Assembly (NCBI RefSeq): GCF_000276665.1
Contig: NW_004955404.1
Span: forward strand, 30,774,452-30,838,451
Reading direction: 5' to 3'
Length of the DNA stretch: 64,000 bases
DNA from: Chinchilla lanigera
Lineage: Eukaryota > Chordata > Mammalia > Rodentia > Chinchillidae
Below, in pieces: positions 35,215 to 47,330 of this stretch. Each line of letters begins with the position of its first letter. Positions within the stretch are counted from its first letter, which is position 1. The notes beneath the pieces were generated by a model. The model did no database searches and was not told the origin of the DNA. It worked only from the letters and a program-made list of their open reading frames with translations. The position numbers and the translations under genes were made by a program.

Positions 35215-35395
35215 ACTAATCATAGAGTTGAAGTCCATCCTTTTGAAAGCATATTCCATTGACCTAAGGACCTCCCACTAAGCCTTATCTCAAAGATTTG
35301 ACCAACTTCCAATACCACCGAGCTGAAGACCAAATATTTAATGTATGTAACTCTAAGAGATATTCCAGATCCAAACAATAGCCACTGCTGACACT
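35215..35395 (-). mobile_element. MaLR-type LTR fragment (minus)
   Basis: 'cctaaggacctcccactaag', 'caacttccaataccaccgag', 'tgaagaccaaatatttaatg' and the end 'attccagatccaaacaatag' match the 5' half of a MaLR LTR read on minus. Confidence 0.6.
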
Positions 35396-35439
35396 TTTCC
35401 AGACTCTTAATTCTTCTTTCCTTCTACCCTACATCTAGG

Positions 35440-35715
35440 CAAGCTAAAAAAGCCAGGTATTCTTTTGTGGAACATTTAGAGGTCCAAATTGAAAAATTCT
35501 GTGTATGCAGGAACCTTCACCCTGGACCCACCTCCTAACCATAGTAAAAAGCCCAAGCTATCACTTGTATTTCTCTCTCAAGCTATTTTTAGATATTCTT
35601 GGGAGCACCTCTGTTTTACTCAGAGTGTCATTATGTGATTAATAAACCATTTTCATACACTTGATGGTATAAGTTTGTGGCATCCCTACTCTCAAGAGTC
35701 AGGTAAAGTTTCGAG
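35440..35715 (+). mobile_element. ERV LTR 3' portion (plus)
   Basis: 'aaccatagtaaaaagcccaa', 'attcttgggagcacctctgt', 'gagtgtcattatgtgattaa', 'taaaccattttcatacactt' and 'gtttgtggcatccctactct' have the layout of a class I ERV LTR: TATA-like region, R-region pyrimidines, 'attaataaacc' polyadenylation signal, U5. No internal retroviral genes adjoin it. Confidence 0.5.
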
Positions 35716-35721
35716 GGTCTG

Positions 35722-36125
35722 TCTTAGTTCCTTTTCTCACTGCCGAGATAAAATACCTGACACCCAAAGATAAAGGAGGAAAATCTACTTAGCTCACAGT
35801 TTGTAGAGGTTTCAGTGCAAAATCAGCTGGCTCCAAGGCAGGGTGGCATGACAGAGGGGGATTCCAGAGGGTCAACAGTTCATGGTAGCAGAAGACAACA
35901 AAATCAACAACAGCTAAAGTAGAAAGAAGCCTCTTTTTGGCCCTTTTTTTTTTAACCCATACTGTTGGAATTATAGCAATGCCAGTAATCTAGAAATCAT
36001 TTACCCTGAATCCCAGCATTGCACTACGAATCAATCACAAACTCTAGATTCAGCCACCTCTAAAGAAAAAAGCCTATGACCACATGAGGCTTTGGGGGGA
36101 CATCTAGACACAAACCAGAGCATTT
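35722..36125 (-). mobile_element. MaLR-type LTR (minus)
   Basis: 'gtcttagttccttttctcac', 'gataaaatacctgacaccca', 'cagctggctccaaggcaggg', 'ggctttggggggacatctag' and 'acacaaaccagagca'. Same type as 353-736. Confidence 0.75.
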
Positions 36126-36129
36126 TCTA

Positions 36130-38510
36130 AATTCAAGCTAAAGGTACCCAAAAATCTTTTGATGTTTGTTTTTGGTCTTAAAGTCATTTGTAAAGTAGAT
36201 ATATAAAATTTTGCTAAATAAATTTTTAAATTAGTGGGATAGAAGGATATTCATTTTAAAATTTGGTTATGTATTACCATAAAACCCCACCCATAATCAC
36301 ATTATAGTTTACTAAAAAAAAATATGCTAAGTAGCAATAAGAAATATAAGTAGTATGATTAGAAATTATCTATAACTATTTAAGACTTTAGAAATTGGTA
36401 TACTGACCTCTCAGACAGAAATCGAAATTAGCATTTTTTCCACAAGTATGAAAATAGTCATTCTCAGCAGAAATTCTTTAATGGAGAGCCTCAAGTAATT
36501 AATCACTAGTAAAGCCATGCAAAGCACTTCTTAAAATAGAACAGTAGTGAGAAAAATAACTAAATAAATGTTTGTCTTAGACCCAAGTCTTCTCCCTCCA
36601 TAAACTGAAAATCTTTGACTCTATTTTAAACAGACAGTCTTGCATGTTAGATACTACTACAGCCTTTCAGAATGGGATTATGAGATTCAGGAGATATAGA
36701 ACCCCATACATTACCAGATCTTTTTCTATATATATTGGATTTAGAAGGGAACAAACAAGGCCAGAAGGGAATTTTTGTTTGGTTTCCTTTATGTGAAAGC
36801 AAACGTAAAATGTTTGGCTCTGGGTATCATCAAAAAACAGAACATTAAGTAACAAAAAAGATTACGACTTCTAGACAATAAAGTGAAGGATTATGGAGTG
36901 AAAAAATAAAAGTGTGTTGATATATATGTGGGGTGTGAGGGGCTGTGCTGGTAAGGAATGTTCTGGTGTTTCTTTTGATTGCAGTACTCTGGAATCATAG
37001 TGGTTGGGCAGCCTTCCATTCTTGAGGTCCAAATAACAAACAAACTTGTATATGACTATATTTATGAAAACAACATGACTTAGCCCATGAGCAAATTGAG
37101 TTACATTCAGTTTTTCACTTGCTAACATCACCCTCCACCTCACTAATTTCCACCCCTAATCCCACTTGTAGTTACCATTGTACTGGGAAATCTGAAAAGC
37201 ATTCCTATTGAGGAAGTACCAGCTGTACAGCTTGGAAAGTGTGTAAGTCATGGACAAGGAGATCTGTTCATGGCACCGGGGGAAGTCCTCTGGAAATACA
37301 GGACCCCTAAGGACCTTGCCTTACTCAGCCCTAGCACCAGAGAGAAGGTAATGGGGCACAGCAAGAAGTGGGTGGGTACAGAAACAACATACCCATGTAG
37401 TAAAATACTCGCTTGGAGCTTTCATCAAATGACACTGGCAAATGATGCGACTTCTCTTGCATTCATTAAATAAAGAAACACTATACCTCCTTCCCAGCAC
37501 ATGAAATTGGAAGAATGATTGAAAATGTACTTTTCATGCTTCAAATTCAATTCTAAGAGAGTTTCTATATAAATATAACTTAGGATTTACTATAATTCTA
37601 GTTGTCCAGCTTTCTTAATAGAGCAGAAATCTTGCTGGAGGAAGCAGGGGGAAGGTGGTTAAGAAAAACATCGTGAATATTTCAGACTGCCCACTGAGCA
37701 GACTGTGGAAAATATTCCCACTCACCTCTGTGCTCTACTCACTTTCCTGACACAGAAATGAACTTTGAAAATGATGGCATCTGCTGTCTACTCATCAAAG
37801 GATTTCATCCCAGACCATCTGTGTGACTTTTGGCTAAAATAAGATTTAATTTTAAAACTTTCTGCTGAATGTAAAAATAAATATCTCCTAAAAAGGCTAA
37901 AACATAGTAAGGGACATTCTGGTGCCTAAAATTAGGCACTATTAGCTCCTATTAGCAAAAGCTGAGACCCACAGTGGCAAGGTGTGGAGCCACCTTTGTT
38001 GAAAACGTCTTGACCTTTTCATCATAGCTGGATTCTTATGGATCAACAAGCACAGTGTATCCTGCTATCAGTGGTGCTTTCTCATCTCCGACGCGATCTT
38101 AATTTAGTAGATGGCAAGACCACTTAAAAAAAACCTATTGACTGAGGTCCTCTTTTTAATTATATCCTTTGCATGAGATTTAAAAACAGGAATACATAAC
38201 CCCTGGTACTATGTGATGTGGGCGTTTCTTTTCCTGTTACAGCTAGAAATAAGTGTGGCATGCTCTATGAGCCAGTACCCTCTGGAGAAACATAAAGCAT
38301 GAGGAAAAATACTTCATTTTTTTCTCAGCTACCTCTAGCTAGCCTCTCCTTCCCAAGGTTTAGGAAGCTGCAAAAACTAGAAAATGGAGACTAGAATTGA
38401 ACTAACTCTGCATTTTAAAAAAAGGACTGTGTTTTTCATGGAAATCTTTGATATAGACTGAAAAAGCTCACTTTCTGACCTTGCCCCAATTTCTGTAATG
38501 TTCCAAATAG
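36130..38510. other. Unannotated stretch
   Basis: No gene, RNA or repeat family recognised in about 2.4 kb. The part 37195-37480 is less AT-rich and contains a 67-codon frame with no motif. This is the longest stretch I cannot explain. Confidence 0.4.
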
Positions 38511-38513
38511 AGA

Positions 38514-38654
38514 AAAATAAAATAATACAGGGGCTGGGGATTTAGCTCAGTGGCAAAGCGCCTGCCTGGCAAGCATAAGGTCATGAGTTTGGTTCCAGGT
38601 ACTGGAAAAAAAACAAAAAAACAAAACAAAACAAAAACAAAATAAAATAATACA
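38514..38654 (+). mobile_element. Young ID-like SINE with TSD
   Basis: SINE 38530-38638: 'gggctggggatttagctcag', 'gcctgcctggcaagcataag', 'gagtttggttccaggtact', then a (CAAAA)n tail. TSD 'aaaataaaataataca' at 38514-38529 and 38639-38654. Confidence 0.94.
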
Positions 38655-39644
38655 AAGACAGTGTTGGAAAGATTGTTCCACTATCTTTGGTGAAAGCTTT
38701 CTTATATTTGTCCTTAAAGATGTGACAGTCTTTGATATGAAATAATTTTCATCATATCACAATAAACAGAAAAAAGGCATCAACAGCATATCTTTAAGGC
38801 AGAAAACATAGCTAGGGAATCACAAATCTGCAGCTCTGCCACATGAAGGAGAACAATGGCATGTTTTTCATCAAGTCACCTCACTGAGGTAGAGAAATTC
38901 CATTTATGAGTTGAGGCAGCTTCTCCCAGGGAATCAGAATGTTCCATGAGACTGTGAGTTATCCATAGAGTTGCTAATCAAATATCCATCCCATTTGCCA
39001 GATTCAAGCTGGAAATTTTAACAAGGTTTATCCACCTGACTTGCTGTCTATCTGTCTGTCTCTCTTTCTCTCTCCAGCCCTAGGATTTTCTACTCTCATC
39101 ATCTCTTTATAGAACTAAAAGAAACTTTTGTTTGATGGTTCCTATACTAATATTTATTTGTTTATTTTTTCTATATATCAATTGTTTCATAGATCATAAT
39201 GTGTAATATTGTTTTAAAAATCCATAAATTTTCTCTTTCAAAATGGGATCTTCATGTCCCTATTCATTTTCGCCCTCAGAAAGAAGAAGCGTGAGAAGAA
39301 GCGAGAAAAAGAAGCATGCCCATAAAATTGGAAACATTGATAAGAAGTACATCCTGTGTAGAATGCAAAATACAGTGAAATTAGAGATAAATAGATGCTT
39401 AGAAAGCAAGGCTGAAAATAGAATTTCAAGGAATGCACCAAAGTACTGTCCCTCAGAGCAGGCTGTGTGAATTTAACTAAATGATCCATATTCGTGTTAA
39501 CAATAATGGGAAGATCTGAGAAAACCACAGTGTCAGTTATTCTCCCTGCCAAAGAGGCCAGCCTCAGGTAAATCCTGAGGAAAGAGTTACACTACCTAAA
39601 TGAAGGATGTTGTAGACCTTCAGCAGAAATGAAATAAACCTTTT

Positions 39645-39780
39645 TATGGCTTGTGTTTAGGTATCCCCTCAAAGCCTCATGCAGTCCTGAGTGGGTCTTT
39701 TTGTAATTGTTATAGCTCTTGATTATATTTTGCTTAAGTTAATCATCAGAATTAGCATTATGTTTAGTTAAATGTCATAC
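39645..39780 (+). mobile_element. MaLR-type LTR 5' fragment (plus)
   Basis: 'ggcttgtgtttaggtatccc' and 'ctcaaagcctcatgcagtcc' match the start of the LTR at 44058 ('aacttgtgtctagacgttcc', 'ccaaagcctcatgcagtcat'). Confidence 0.55.
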
Positions 39781-39782
39781 AT

Positions 39783-40290
39783 ATTCTTTTTTATTTTAAA
39801 GAGAGTAGTAAAAAAAATAGCAAAATACCAACATCACAGATATAAACAAAACAAAGAATATTAAAAATGATACAGGGTTTCAAAACAAAATGATAGGAAT
39901 TAGCAGTGGTTGTTATATTACATATTGTTATCTTCAGTGAAATTGCTCAGATTACCAGATGTAAGAATGGAAGATTGTTCAAACCATTAATGAGAATTAA
40001 AAAACAATTATTAAAAAAAAAGATACAGAATTTCACTAGACAAGATGGTAGGAATTCACCAATGGCTGTTCTATTGCATATGAAGGAAGGCAAAATATAT
40101 ATATGGATAGCTGAGATAACTGTGCTGCTGATGTCTGGTGATTTATTGAAAGGAGCAATTAATGCTTAAAATTTTTTATATTTTGAACAATTTGACATGC
40201 TTATATCCGGTAATCTGAGCAACTGATTTGAAGTTATACATATTCTTATGATATTTGAGAAAATGTTATAAGACAGAATCATAGATGAAT
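39783..40290. mobile_element. Inverted (head-to-head) copy of the recurrent retroposon family
   Basis: The left part (39783-40085) is in minus orientation: T-rich left end, 'aaaaatgatacagggtttca', 'gttgctcagattaccag', then a second partial unit 'aagatacagaatttcactag'. From about 40098 the orientation flips: 'tatggatagctgagataact', 'gtgctgctgatgtctggtga' and 'tttattgaaaggagcaatta' are the plus-sense 5' landmarks of 24951-25244 and of 32220-32290 read on minus. The arrangement fits a 5' inversion during LINE-type integration. Confidence 0.6.
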
Positions 40291-40364
40291 TAATACCGTG
40301 CAGAGAAGCTTGGGACCCTTAAGAATCCATTAAAGGAATATTTCACTTTGGAGTACATGGTGAA

Positions 40365-40580
40365 GAGTTATTGAATCTGGAGTTGGAATATCTGATTTCA
40401 TGTTCTGACTTCTCTCATATTTGTCCTTGAGCAAAGTATTTCCTGAAGTCTCAGTTTCTCTACTTACAAAGTAACAGTGACAATAATAATACCTATTGGG
40501 TTGTTAAGAAAATTGAATGAAATACAAATTATCTGGATCAGAACCAAATGTAGTGTTGGGACTCGGTAGCTGCTACTCCC
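40365..40580 (+). mobile_element. MIR SINE (plus)
   Basis: 'ttgtccttgagcaaagtatt', 'gtctcagtttctctacttac', 'aataataatacctattgggt' and 'tgttaagaaaattgaatgaa' follow MIR's central region closely. Confidence 0.8.
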
Positions 40581-41334
40581 CAACACCTCTTTAGATCTGG
40601 ACATCTTTGGGAATCTGGTTTTCCACCTCACTGGTTATTTGAAACAGCAAATTTAGGTGTGACAGGCTGATAGAAGAAATTTCACTGATTTTAAGAAAAA
40701 GTGACAGCTGGAAAACTGACATGGAGGAAGCAATCAAGGAAAAACTAAAGAACAAATATAAGATATAAACAAAATCAAAAAATCATAGGATTTAATTCAA
40801 CAATAAACAACTTTACAAACTTCAAAATGATAAGAAATCACTACTATAACCCAGTACTATAAATAATATTCATAAAAGAAATATTGAGGCACTGAAATTT
40901 GAACTACTGAAAATAAGTCCTGTCCTAAGTCTTCATGAAAACAACTGGGGACACAAAGTGAGAAAGGAGTTGACCCCTCTGTACATAGATCCACACGGAA
41001 TACCTTAGATCATCTTCACAGCAATTATGCAATGTATATACTTTCTCAGAGTAAACAACCAAAATACAAAAGTATTACCAACATTTCCAACTTCACACAT
41101 CTAAGAGGGTATGTAACTTTTGCAACTTTTTATCATATGTGATTTTATAAAATTAAAACATTTAAAGGATACATCATAATCTAAAAATTAATTAATGTAG
41201 AACCACTTATTTTCTTATTTGTTATGGAAAAGCATGATAAAATATGCATCAGTTTAGAGGTATTGAGATCATTAAAGGAGTGAAATGTACACTACTGTGT
41301 TAGAAGTATCTGCATAAGCTCTGTTATCAAGTGA

Positions 41335-41702
41335 ACTTCATCCTCTCAAAACTGATGTTGATGCTCTAATTCCAGTACCTCCTACTGTAAATCCATACGG
41401 AGATACAGTCCATAAAGGGATGGCTAAGTTATAATGAGGACGGTAGAGCGGAGCCCAACACAATAGAATTTGTTCATGTAAAAAGAGGGCAAGGGTTTCA
41501 CGTGCACATGCAGGACAGTCCAGGGAGGGCGTGAGAGGAGGAGAGGCATCAGCAGACCTCAGCCTCAGGAAAAACCCAATCTCCCAACACCTTTATCTTG
41601 GACTTCGAATTTCTACAAGTGTAGAAAATAAATTTCTGTTGTTTAAATCTCCCAACCTGTAATATTTCATTATGGCAGGCCTAGTAGACTAGTATGAACC
41701 TT
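41335..41702 (+). mobile_element. MLT1-like MaLR LTR (plus)
   Basis: 'gatgctctaattccagtacc', 'gcatcagcagacctcagcct', 'cctttatcttggacttcgaa', 'aaataaatttctgttgttta' and 'cattatggcaggcctagtag' give the MLT1 3' end order. Confidence 0.8.
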
Positions 41703-42109
41703 TTCCTGTGTGTCTGTATTTTGCAGAGATGAACATTTTGTTACGATCACGTGCAGAGTCTATAAACTACAGCTGTACAAATAATCAGCATTAAAATAAC
41801 GATGTGTGTAAAATTATCCTCGTACAGGAGAAAAACAATGCATTTTACATGTCTAGGAATTTCATTCTCTATACTTATTTCTAATGTTTAAGATCAATAC
41901 TAGTATAGCATATATTACATTTATTAATTTTCAATAGTTATATGGTGATAGTTTGTCTTCTAAGTAGGACTGTGGCTTATTATTCACTCATACCATATCA
42001 TCTAATAAGACTCATGATTCTTTCCTTTTCCAGGTAGAATTTCTCCTCTGCTTACATTATAAGCATTCCAACCTAGATTCTCATCTTCCTGTACCTGGAT
42101 TTCTAATGT

Positions 42110-42560
42110 CTTCTTTATAATCTCCCTTCCTCTAGCGTATACTGCTTTAATTTTCTACCATTTTCAAATAATGTAATTTTTAATCAACCTCTTATTCAAA
42201 AAGTGAATAATAATTTTTCTGTGTCAAACGTAATTTACTACCTGAATCTTAAGGCTTCCTCATAATCTGACCCATCCCTTCTATCTACCCACACAACTGC
42301 TTGTTTAACCATATTATCTATTTATCTTTTTTTTTTTTTTTGGTTTTGGTTTTTTTTTTTTTTCTGGTACCGGAAATCGAACTCACAACCTTGCGCTTGC
42401 CAGGCAGGTGCTGTGCCGCTGAGCTAAATCCCCAGCCCCTATCTATTTATCTTAAACAAGAACTTCTCACCACTTTCTGAATAAACCATTTTATTGTTTT
42501 GGCTTCATATCATTGCTTAAATTTCTTACTACCCTATCCTGAAGGTATATTGTTTTAAGA
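42110..42560 (+). mobile_element. L2 LINE fragment (plus), split by a SINE
   Basis: 'ggcttcctcataatctgacc', 'catcccttctatctacccac' and, after the SINE, 'cttctcaccactttctgaat' resemble the L2 ORF2 C-terminal coding DNA. Low identity. Confidence 0.45.
42315..42453 (-). mobile_element. Young ID-like SINE with TSD (minus)
   Basis: SINE 42329-42439: interrupted T-run, 'ttctggtaccggaaatcgaa', 'cttgcgcttgccaggcaggt', 'gctgagctaaatccccagcc'. Perfect 14-nt TSD 'tatctatttatctt' at 42315-42328 and 42440-42453. Confidence 0.94.
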
Positions 42561-42564
42561 CCAT

Positions 42565-44050
42565 TCCAAATCTTAAAAATTATTCAATATGTAACCCCAT
42601 ATTAATTTTATCCTGAGAATAATTACTTCCTTGAACAAATCAGATTTTTATATCTCTGTCCATACAGGCGCTATTATGTCCTCCTCGAATTTCCCAATAG
42701 TGTAACTTTGGTCAACTAAATGAACACAATTGGTGCTTGCCAACCCATGCATTTACTCTATTCAGAAAAACTCCTAAAAGATTGCATTTTTCATAAGTTT
42801 TGAATTCATTAATTTAAATGTCTCATCTATACACACTGGCTGTACCTACCATTTTCCTGATATTGGGCTACAGGCTGGGCATGGAGACTGAGCATTAGTC
42901 ATAGAAACATGAAATAAGTGCAGTGACTGCTCAAAAGAGACTGATAATCTTAAGTAGAGAAAAATGCAAATGAAAGGGTGCTGTCTGATGAGTAACTCCA
43001 TAGAGGCAGATGCGATGTTGTTTCCAGACTGTTGACTTTGCTTTCTGGATCAGAGAAGGAAACACAGAAAAGGAGACTATGGAGCTCAGCCTCTGAGGAG
43101 GGAGCCACAGAGTGGGAGTCACTACCTTCTGGGCAAATGTTTAGGTGAAGGACTCACTGACCACCTTAATATAAAAAAGGGTGTAAAGCACAGATAACAC
43201 CATGGAAACAAAGTTACATTGAAAAAAATGAAGGGAAGGAGGCCAAGGAAGAAATCAAGCAGGGAAAAAAAAACCCAACATGACAAAGGGAAAAAATGTA
43301 GCTATTACTTTTGACAATAATATTTAGCCTTGAGTTTCCCAGGAGACACTGGGAAGATGAAAACATAAAAACATTACTCAAACCTTAGAGAATAACAGAA
43401 AGAAAATTATGTTTCTCAGTGAAGACAATTTATCTTTATCTCAAACTGAAAGTACTTATCTCATGGGGAATTATATAGCAATCTCAGAGATACAATGCAC
43501 AATATTCTCATTAACATTTTATGGCTAATGTAAGTGAATGTGTATAAATATTTCCTGCATTTTTAAATAGCTTATGTCAATTTTTATCTATGAAGAAAAT
43601 TCTCTGAATCTTATTTGAAGAAAAGTATATAAATCCCTCATTAGGAAGAAAATAAGAAATATAAAAGCCTCTAAGAATAACTATTTCAGTGAGTGAAGTT
43701 GTTTGCAGCTAGATCTTTAGCAATAAAATTTCTCCCCCAAATTCTTCTCAAAGGCCTGATATTATCCTTTTACCACTTCCCCCACAAAAAAGATATTTCT
43801 TGGTACAAATATATTTGGTAGTTATACCTTCTTGGTGGAATATGAAGACTGTTCCCCTCCATTTTTCTTTCTTCATAATTTAGGAATTTGTTTCAAATGT
43901 TTATGAAGAAGTCATAAATGATAGTTTCAAATGGTACCCATAGAGTGATTTAGCAGTAAGCCTACTTCTTTCTGCTATGGAAAATTTCAAAATAAAATTA
44001 TTGTATATATTTACTTTTCTCTGAAACTTAAGTCTAGCCTTTTTGTCTTT
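42565..44050. other. Unannotated stretch
   Basis: No gene or repeat recognised. Purine-rich patch around 43225-43300. Confidence 0.45.
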
Positions 44051-44057
44051 GTATTAT

Positions 44058-44350
44058 AACTTGTGTCTAGACGTTCCCCCAAAGCCTCATGCAGTCATAG
44101 GTGGGGCTTTTTCAGAGGTGGCTGGATCTATAATGTATGAGGCTGGGATTGATTCATGGTGCAATTTTAGGCTCAAAGGCACTAGAATTAAGAGTGTGAG
44201 TGCTATCTATCCTGAGTGCCTGGATAAGATATAAGGGCTAGAAAGAGCTGTGGTCATCCCTTGTTGCTTTGCTACCTTCTGCCCACCATGAACTATTTCT
44301 CCTCTGCAATGCCTGTTACTCTCAAAGGTTTAACCCTTCTTTCCTAGTAC
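44058..44350 (+). mobile_element. MaLR-type LTR (plus)
   Basis: 'aacttgtgtctagacgttcc', 'ccaaagcctcatgcagtcat', 'gtggtcatcccttgttgctt', 'accttctgcccaccatgaac' and 'taacccttctttcctag'. The extreme 3' end is lost. Confidence 0.65.
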
Positions 44351-44359
44351 ATACACTGC

Positions 44360-45195
44360 ACCTGCTATGTAGAAATTACATTTTATATAAGGAGCACAGA
44401 GCAAGACAGACAACCTAGGCGTCTTAGTTTGGCCTGGTATACAGGCTGAGTTCCAAGGTCTGTCAATGTCATACCCTCATATTTTATATTTACTTAACAG
44501 AGTATTTTACTTACTATCCTAGGTGCTGTTATCTAAGGTGTTTAATCAAGAAAGAAAACTGTGGGAACAAAACATGGGCTGACTTTATGATGTTCCCAGA
44601 ATGTGAGCTAGAAAGCTACTGTAATTAGAATGTTATGTGTTATTCCTGTCATTTGTTTAGCAATTGCTAAGTGAGAAAATAGCAAATTATTTCTTCTATG
44701 TATTTTAGCCTATTTTCCACACCAATTGTCTCTGCTATTTTTGTTTGGTTTCCTCTAATCATGATATATAGCACACTAGAAAGAAGCAATAAGAAACTGA
44801 ATATGGTCCTGCTGACCGTGGCAAGCTTGCTGGGTATCCCGGTGTGCAGGCCAGATATTAGACAACTGGTCACTGGAACCAGAGGGAATAAATGTGTTTA
44901 AATGATGAATGAAAAGCATCACTCATGTGGGAGATTTGGACCTTCAGAAGATAGACTATTGCAATGTACTTTTTCATATAAAATTTCAATAGTTATAAAG
45001 ACAGATAAAGAAAGCCTCACGTTTTAGAGACAAAGAAGGCTTAAAGTAAATAATGAAAAACAAATCTGTTTATTGAATACAGAGACTTACGGTCTTTACA
45101 ACAGTTTGTAAGATAATAAGATTTTTTTTCTCTGGACTTAAGATATCTTATTTTAGTCATGATATTCTTGTAACTCTGGACAAGGAATCAATGAC
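44360..45195. other. Unannotated stretch
   Basis: No gene or repeat recognised. Overlapping 67-68-codon frames on both strands at 44667-44901 have no motif. Confidence 0.4.
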
Positions 45196-45199
45196 CTTT

Positions 45200-45425
45200 T
45201 CTATACAAGGCTAGAGAGTGTTTGGGGTTTTGCAGGTTAACCTAGCTTTCTCGCAATTAGTCACTTTTGCCATTGTAGGGTAAAATTACCATTAGACAGT
45301 ATATAAACAAATGAATGTGACTGTGTTCTAATAAAGTTTTATTTACAAAAATAGATGAGGAGTGGGCACATGTGTCTTACAGGCTGAAATTTTATCATCT
45401 CTTTTCTGACTATAAATGAAGTCAT
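45200..45425 (+). mobile_element. hAT-Charlie-type relic, same family as 10964-11160
   Basis: 'ttagtcacttttgccattgt', 'gtatataaacaaatgaatgt', 'gactgtgttctaataaagtt', 'ttatttacaaaaatagatga'. The central 'gtgttctaataaagttttatttacaaaaa' order is diagnostic. Confidence 0.7.
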
Positions 45426-45626
45426 ATGTTAGTTTCTGTGATGCCAGTGCAAACAGGGAGTTTAAGAGGCATTAATACAGAAAAAAGATAGTAATTATTT
45501 CTCAAAACAAATGTTTATAAGATATGAAGAAGAGAAATTAATGTTTAGGGATCAACAAGTAAAAACACAATGCTTGCCACATGGTATGCCTTCCTGTCCC
45601 AAGAAGCCTATAGACAGCTTTGAAAT

Positions 45627-45758
45627 GAGCAGTTAAACCAGGGGCTGGGGATTTAGCTCAGCAGCAAAAGCGCCTCCCTGACAAGCGCAAGGTCGTGAGT
45701 TCGGTCCCCGGTACCGGAGAAAAACCAAAAAAACAAAAAAAAACGAGCAGTTAAACCA
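45627..45758 (+). mobile_element. Young ID-like SINE with TSD
   Basis: SINE 45641-45744: 'ggggctggggatttagctca', 'cctccctgacaagcgcaagg', 'gagttcggtccccggtacc', then GGAGAAAAACC and A-rich tail. Perfect 14-nt TSD 'gagcagttaaacca' at 45627-45640 and 45745-45758. Confidence 0.96.
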
Positions 45759-45759
45759 A

Positions 45760-46760
45760 ATTACAGTTAAGAATGTGATAAATTCTACAATTTATGTGAT
45801 AAATTCTATAAAGGTGTCATAGGAGGACATTGGAGGAGAAATCATAATAGCCTTCCATAAATCTTTTTCTATTTTCTGCCAAAAATTTTTCAAGCATAAT
45901 TCATAGTTTTATACAATCTTTTCTAATTATATAATCATATAATATTATTCTCATATTTCCTTTACCTTTATCCTCACTCTTTCAAATTTCTTTTTTCATT
46001 CAGTGGTAACCCAATTTTGTGCTGTTTAGGTCTCTTAAAAGTATATAACGTAGACTAGAAAGGAATCCTTCCAGATTATCTAGTGGAGTTCTCCACACAT
46101 TTCAGTTGATGGATAAGGGAGCTTGGAGTGGCTGGAAGATGTGGTCCAAGACCACATGGAAGACTCAGGATTACAGTGTGGATGTTGTCCCTTAGTCAGT
46201 ACTAACTCCTGTACTTTAAATGCAGAAGCAACCTTGTAGCTATAACCGGAATACCATAGTGTGATCTTCAGATCAAGGGAGTATGGTACTTGATGTTTAA
46301 GTTCTGCCTCAAAATAATTTTTTCTCTTTCATTAGCTGGAAAAATCTCTGAACTCAGATTTTCTCAAAGTTCATTTGCTTTCTTGCCAGGCAGGTATTCT
46401 CATATTACTGCTCTAATTATAATTGTGTAGGATGTTATGTTTTTTTTCAAAACCACAGTCTATATTTAGATAAAATAATTTCTTAGCAAAATCACTCAAC
46501 ACACCATGTAGACAATTATAAATGAAATCTGTCATGATAAAAGTTCCTCCTGCACAAATAGAATGTATATTTCTTAAAACTTTTGATTTCTGTCTGAGTA
46601 GTTAACACTCTTTTGAGCCACTCTACATTCTTTCAGGGCCTGAAAACAGTAAATCTGGCCAGATTTTCTGGATTTTGCACTTTAAGGAGAAGAAAATACC
46701 CAAAGAAATTAATTAAAAGCTCATGGTTATGATTTTAGCTTTTTCATCTTTCTCAAAGTC
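45760..46760. other. Mostly unannotated; possible MIR-like patch
   Basis: At 46070-46245 'gttgatggataagggagctt' and 'gtggtccaagaccacatgg' resemble antisense MIR/L3-type repeats. The rest has nothing recognised. Confidence 0.35.
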
Positions 46761-47039
46761 TTAAGCCATTTGTGTGTGGGGGCTGGTCCTGAGGGATCTT
46801 TTCAGGGGGTCCATAAAGTATGTCTATTTCCATAGCGACTGACAGTATTGACGTTGCTGTGTGCTGGTGAGTGCACTTGTGAAGCAAAGAATGGTGGAAA
46901 ACCTGGTACCTTCGCATGAATCAAGGCAGTGTCCACCTGTGCTAGTCATCTTTGCATTCTTCATGATCATATAGTTATAGTAAGATTTGAGAGGATGCTG
47001 ATTTGAGTGATAGTTCATAATAATCTGCTATGAATTTTT

Positions 47040-47330
47040 GAGTAACTAGAGGAGAGAGGGTAAAACCTTTAAACATAATGTTAAGCTGATACAAATATTA
47101 ACTACCCTGATTTGATCAGTATACATTACATACATGTATTGAAATATGACTCTGTACCCCATAAATATATACAATTACTATGTGTTGATCAAAAAAAAAT
47201 TTTTTTTTTTTTTTTTTTTTTTTTGGTTTTTCTCTGGTACCGGGAACCGAACTCACGACCTTGCGCTTGCCAGGCAGGCTCTTTGCCGCTGAGCTAAATC
47301 CCCAGCCCTGATCAAAAAAATTTTAAAAAG
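47040..47330 (+). mobile_element. L1M 3' end nested in the hAT relic
   Basis: 'aactaccctgatttgatcag', 'gtatacattacatacatgta', 'actctgtaccccataaatat' and 'atacaattactatgtgttga' plus A-rich tail are the standard end of old L1M elements. hAT transposase sequence lies on both sides. Confidence 0.8.
47186..47324 (-). mobile_element. Young ID-like SINE nested in the L1M tail (minus)
   Basis: SINE about 47205-47308: long T run, 'tttctctggtaccgggaacc', 'cttgcgcttgccaggcaggc', 'gctgagctaaatccccagcc'. TSD 'tgatcaaaaaaattt'-like at 47186-47204 and 47309-47324. Third layer of insertion at this locus. Confidence 0.93.
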
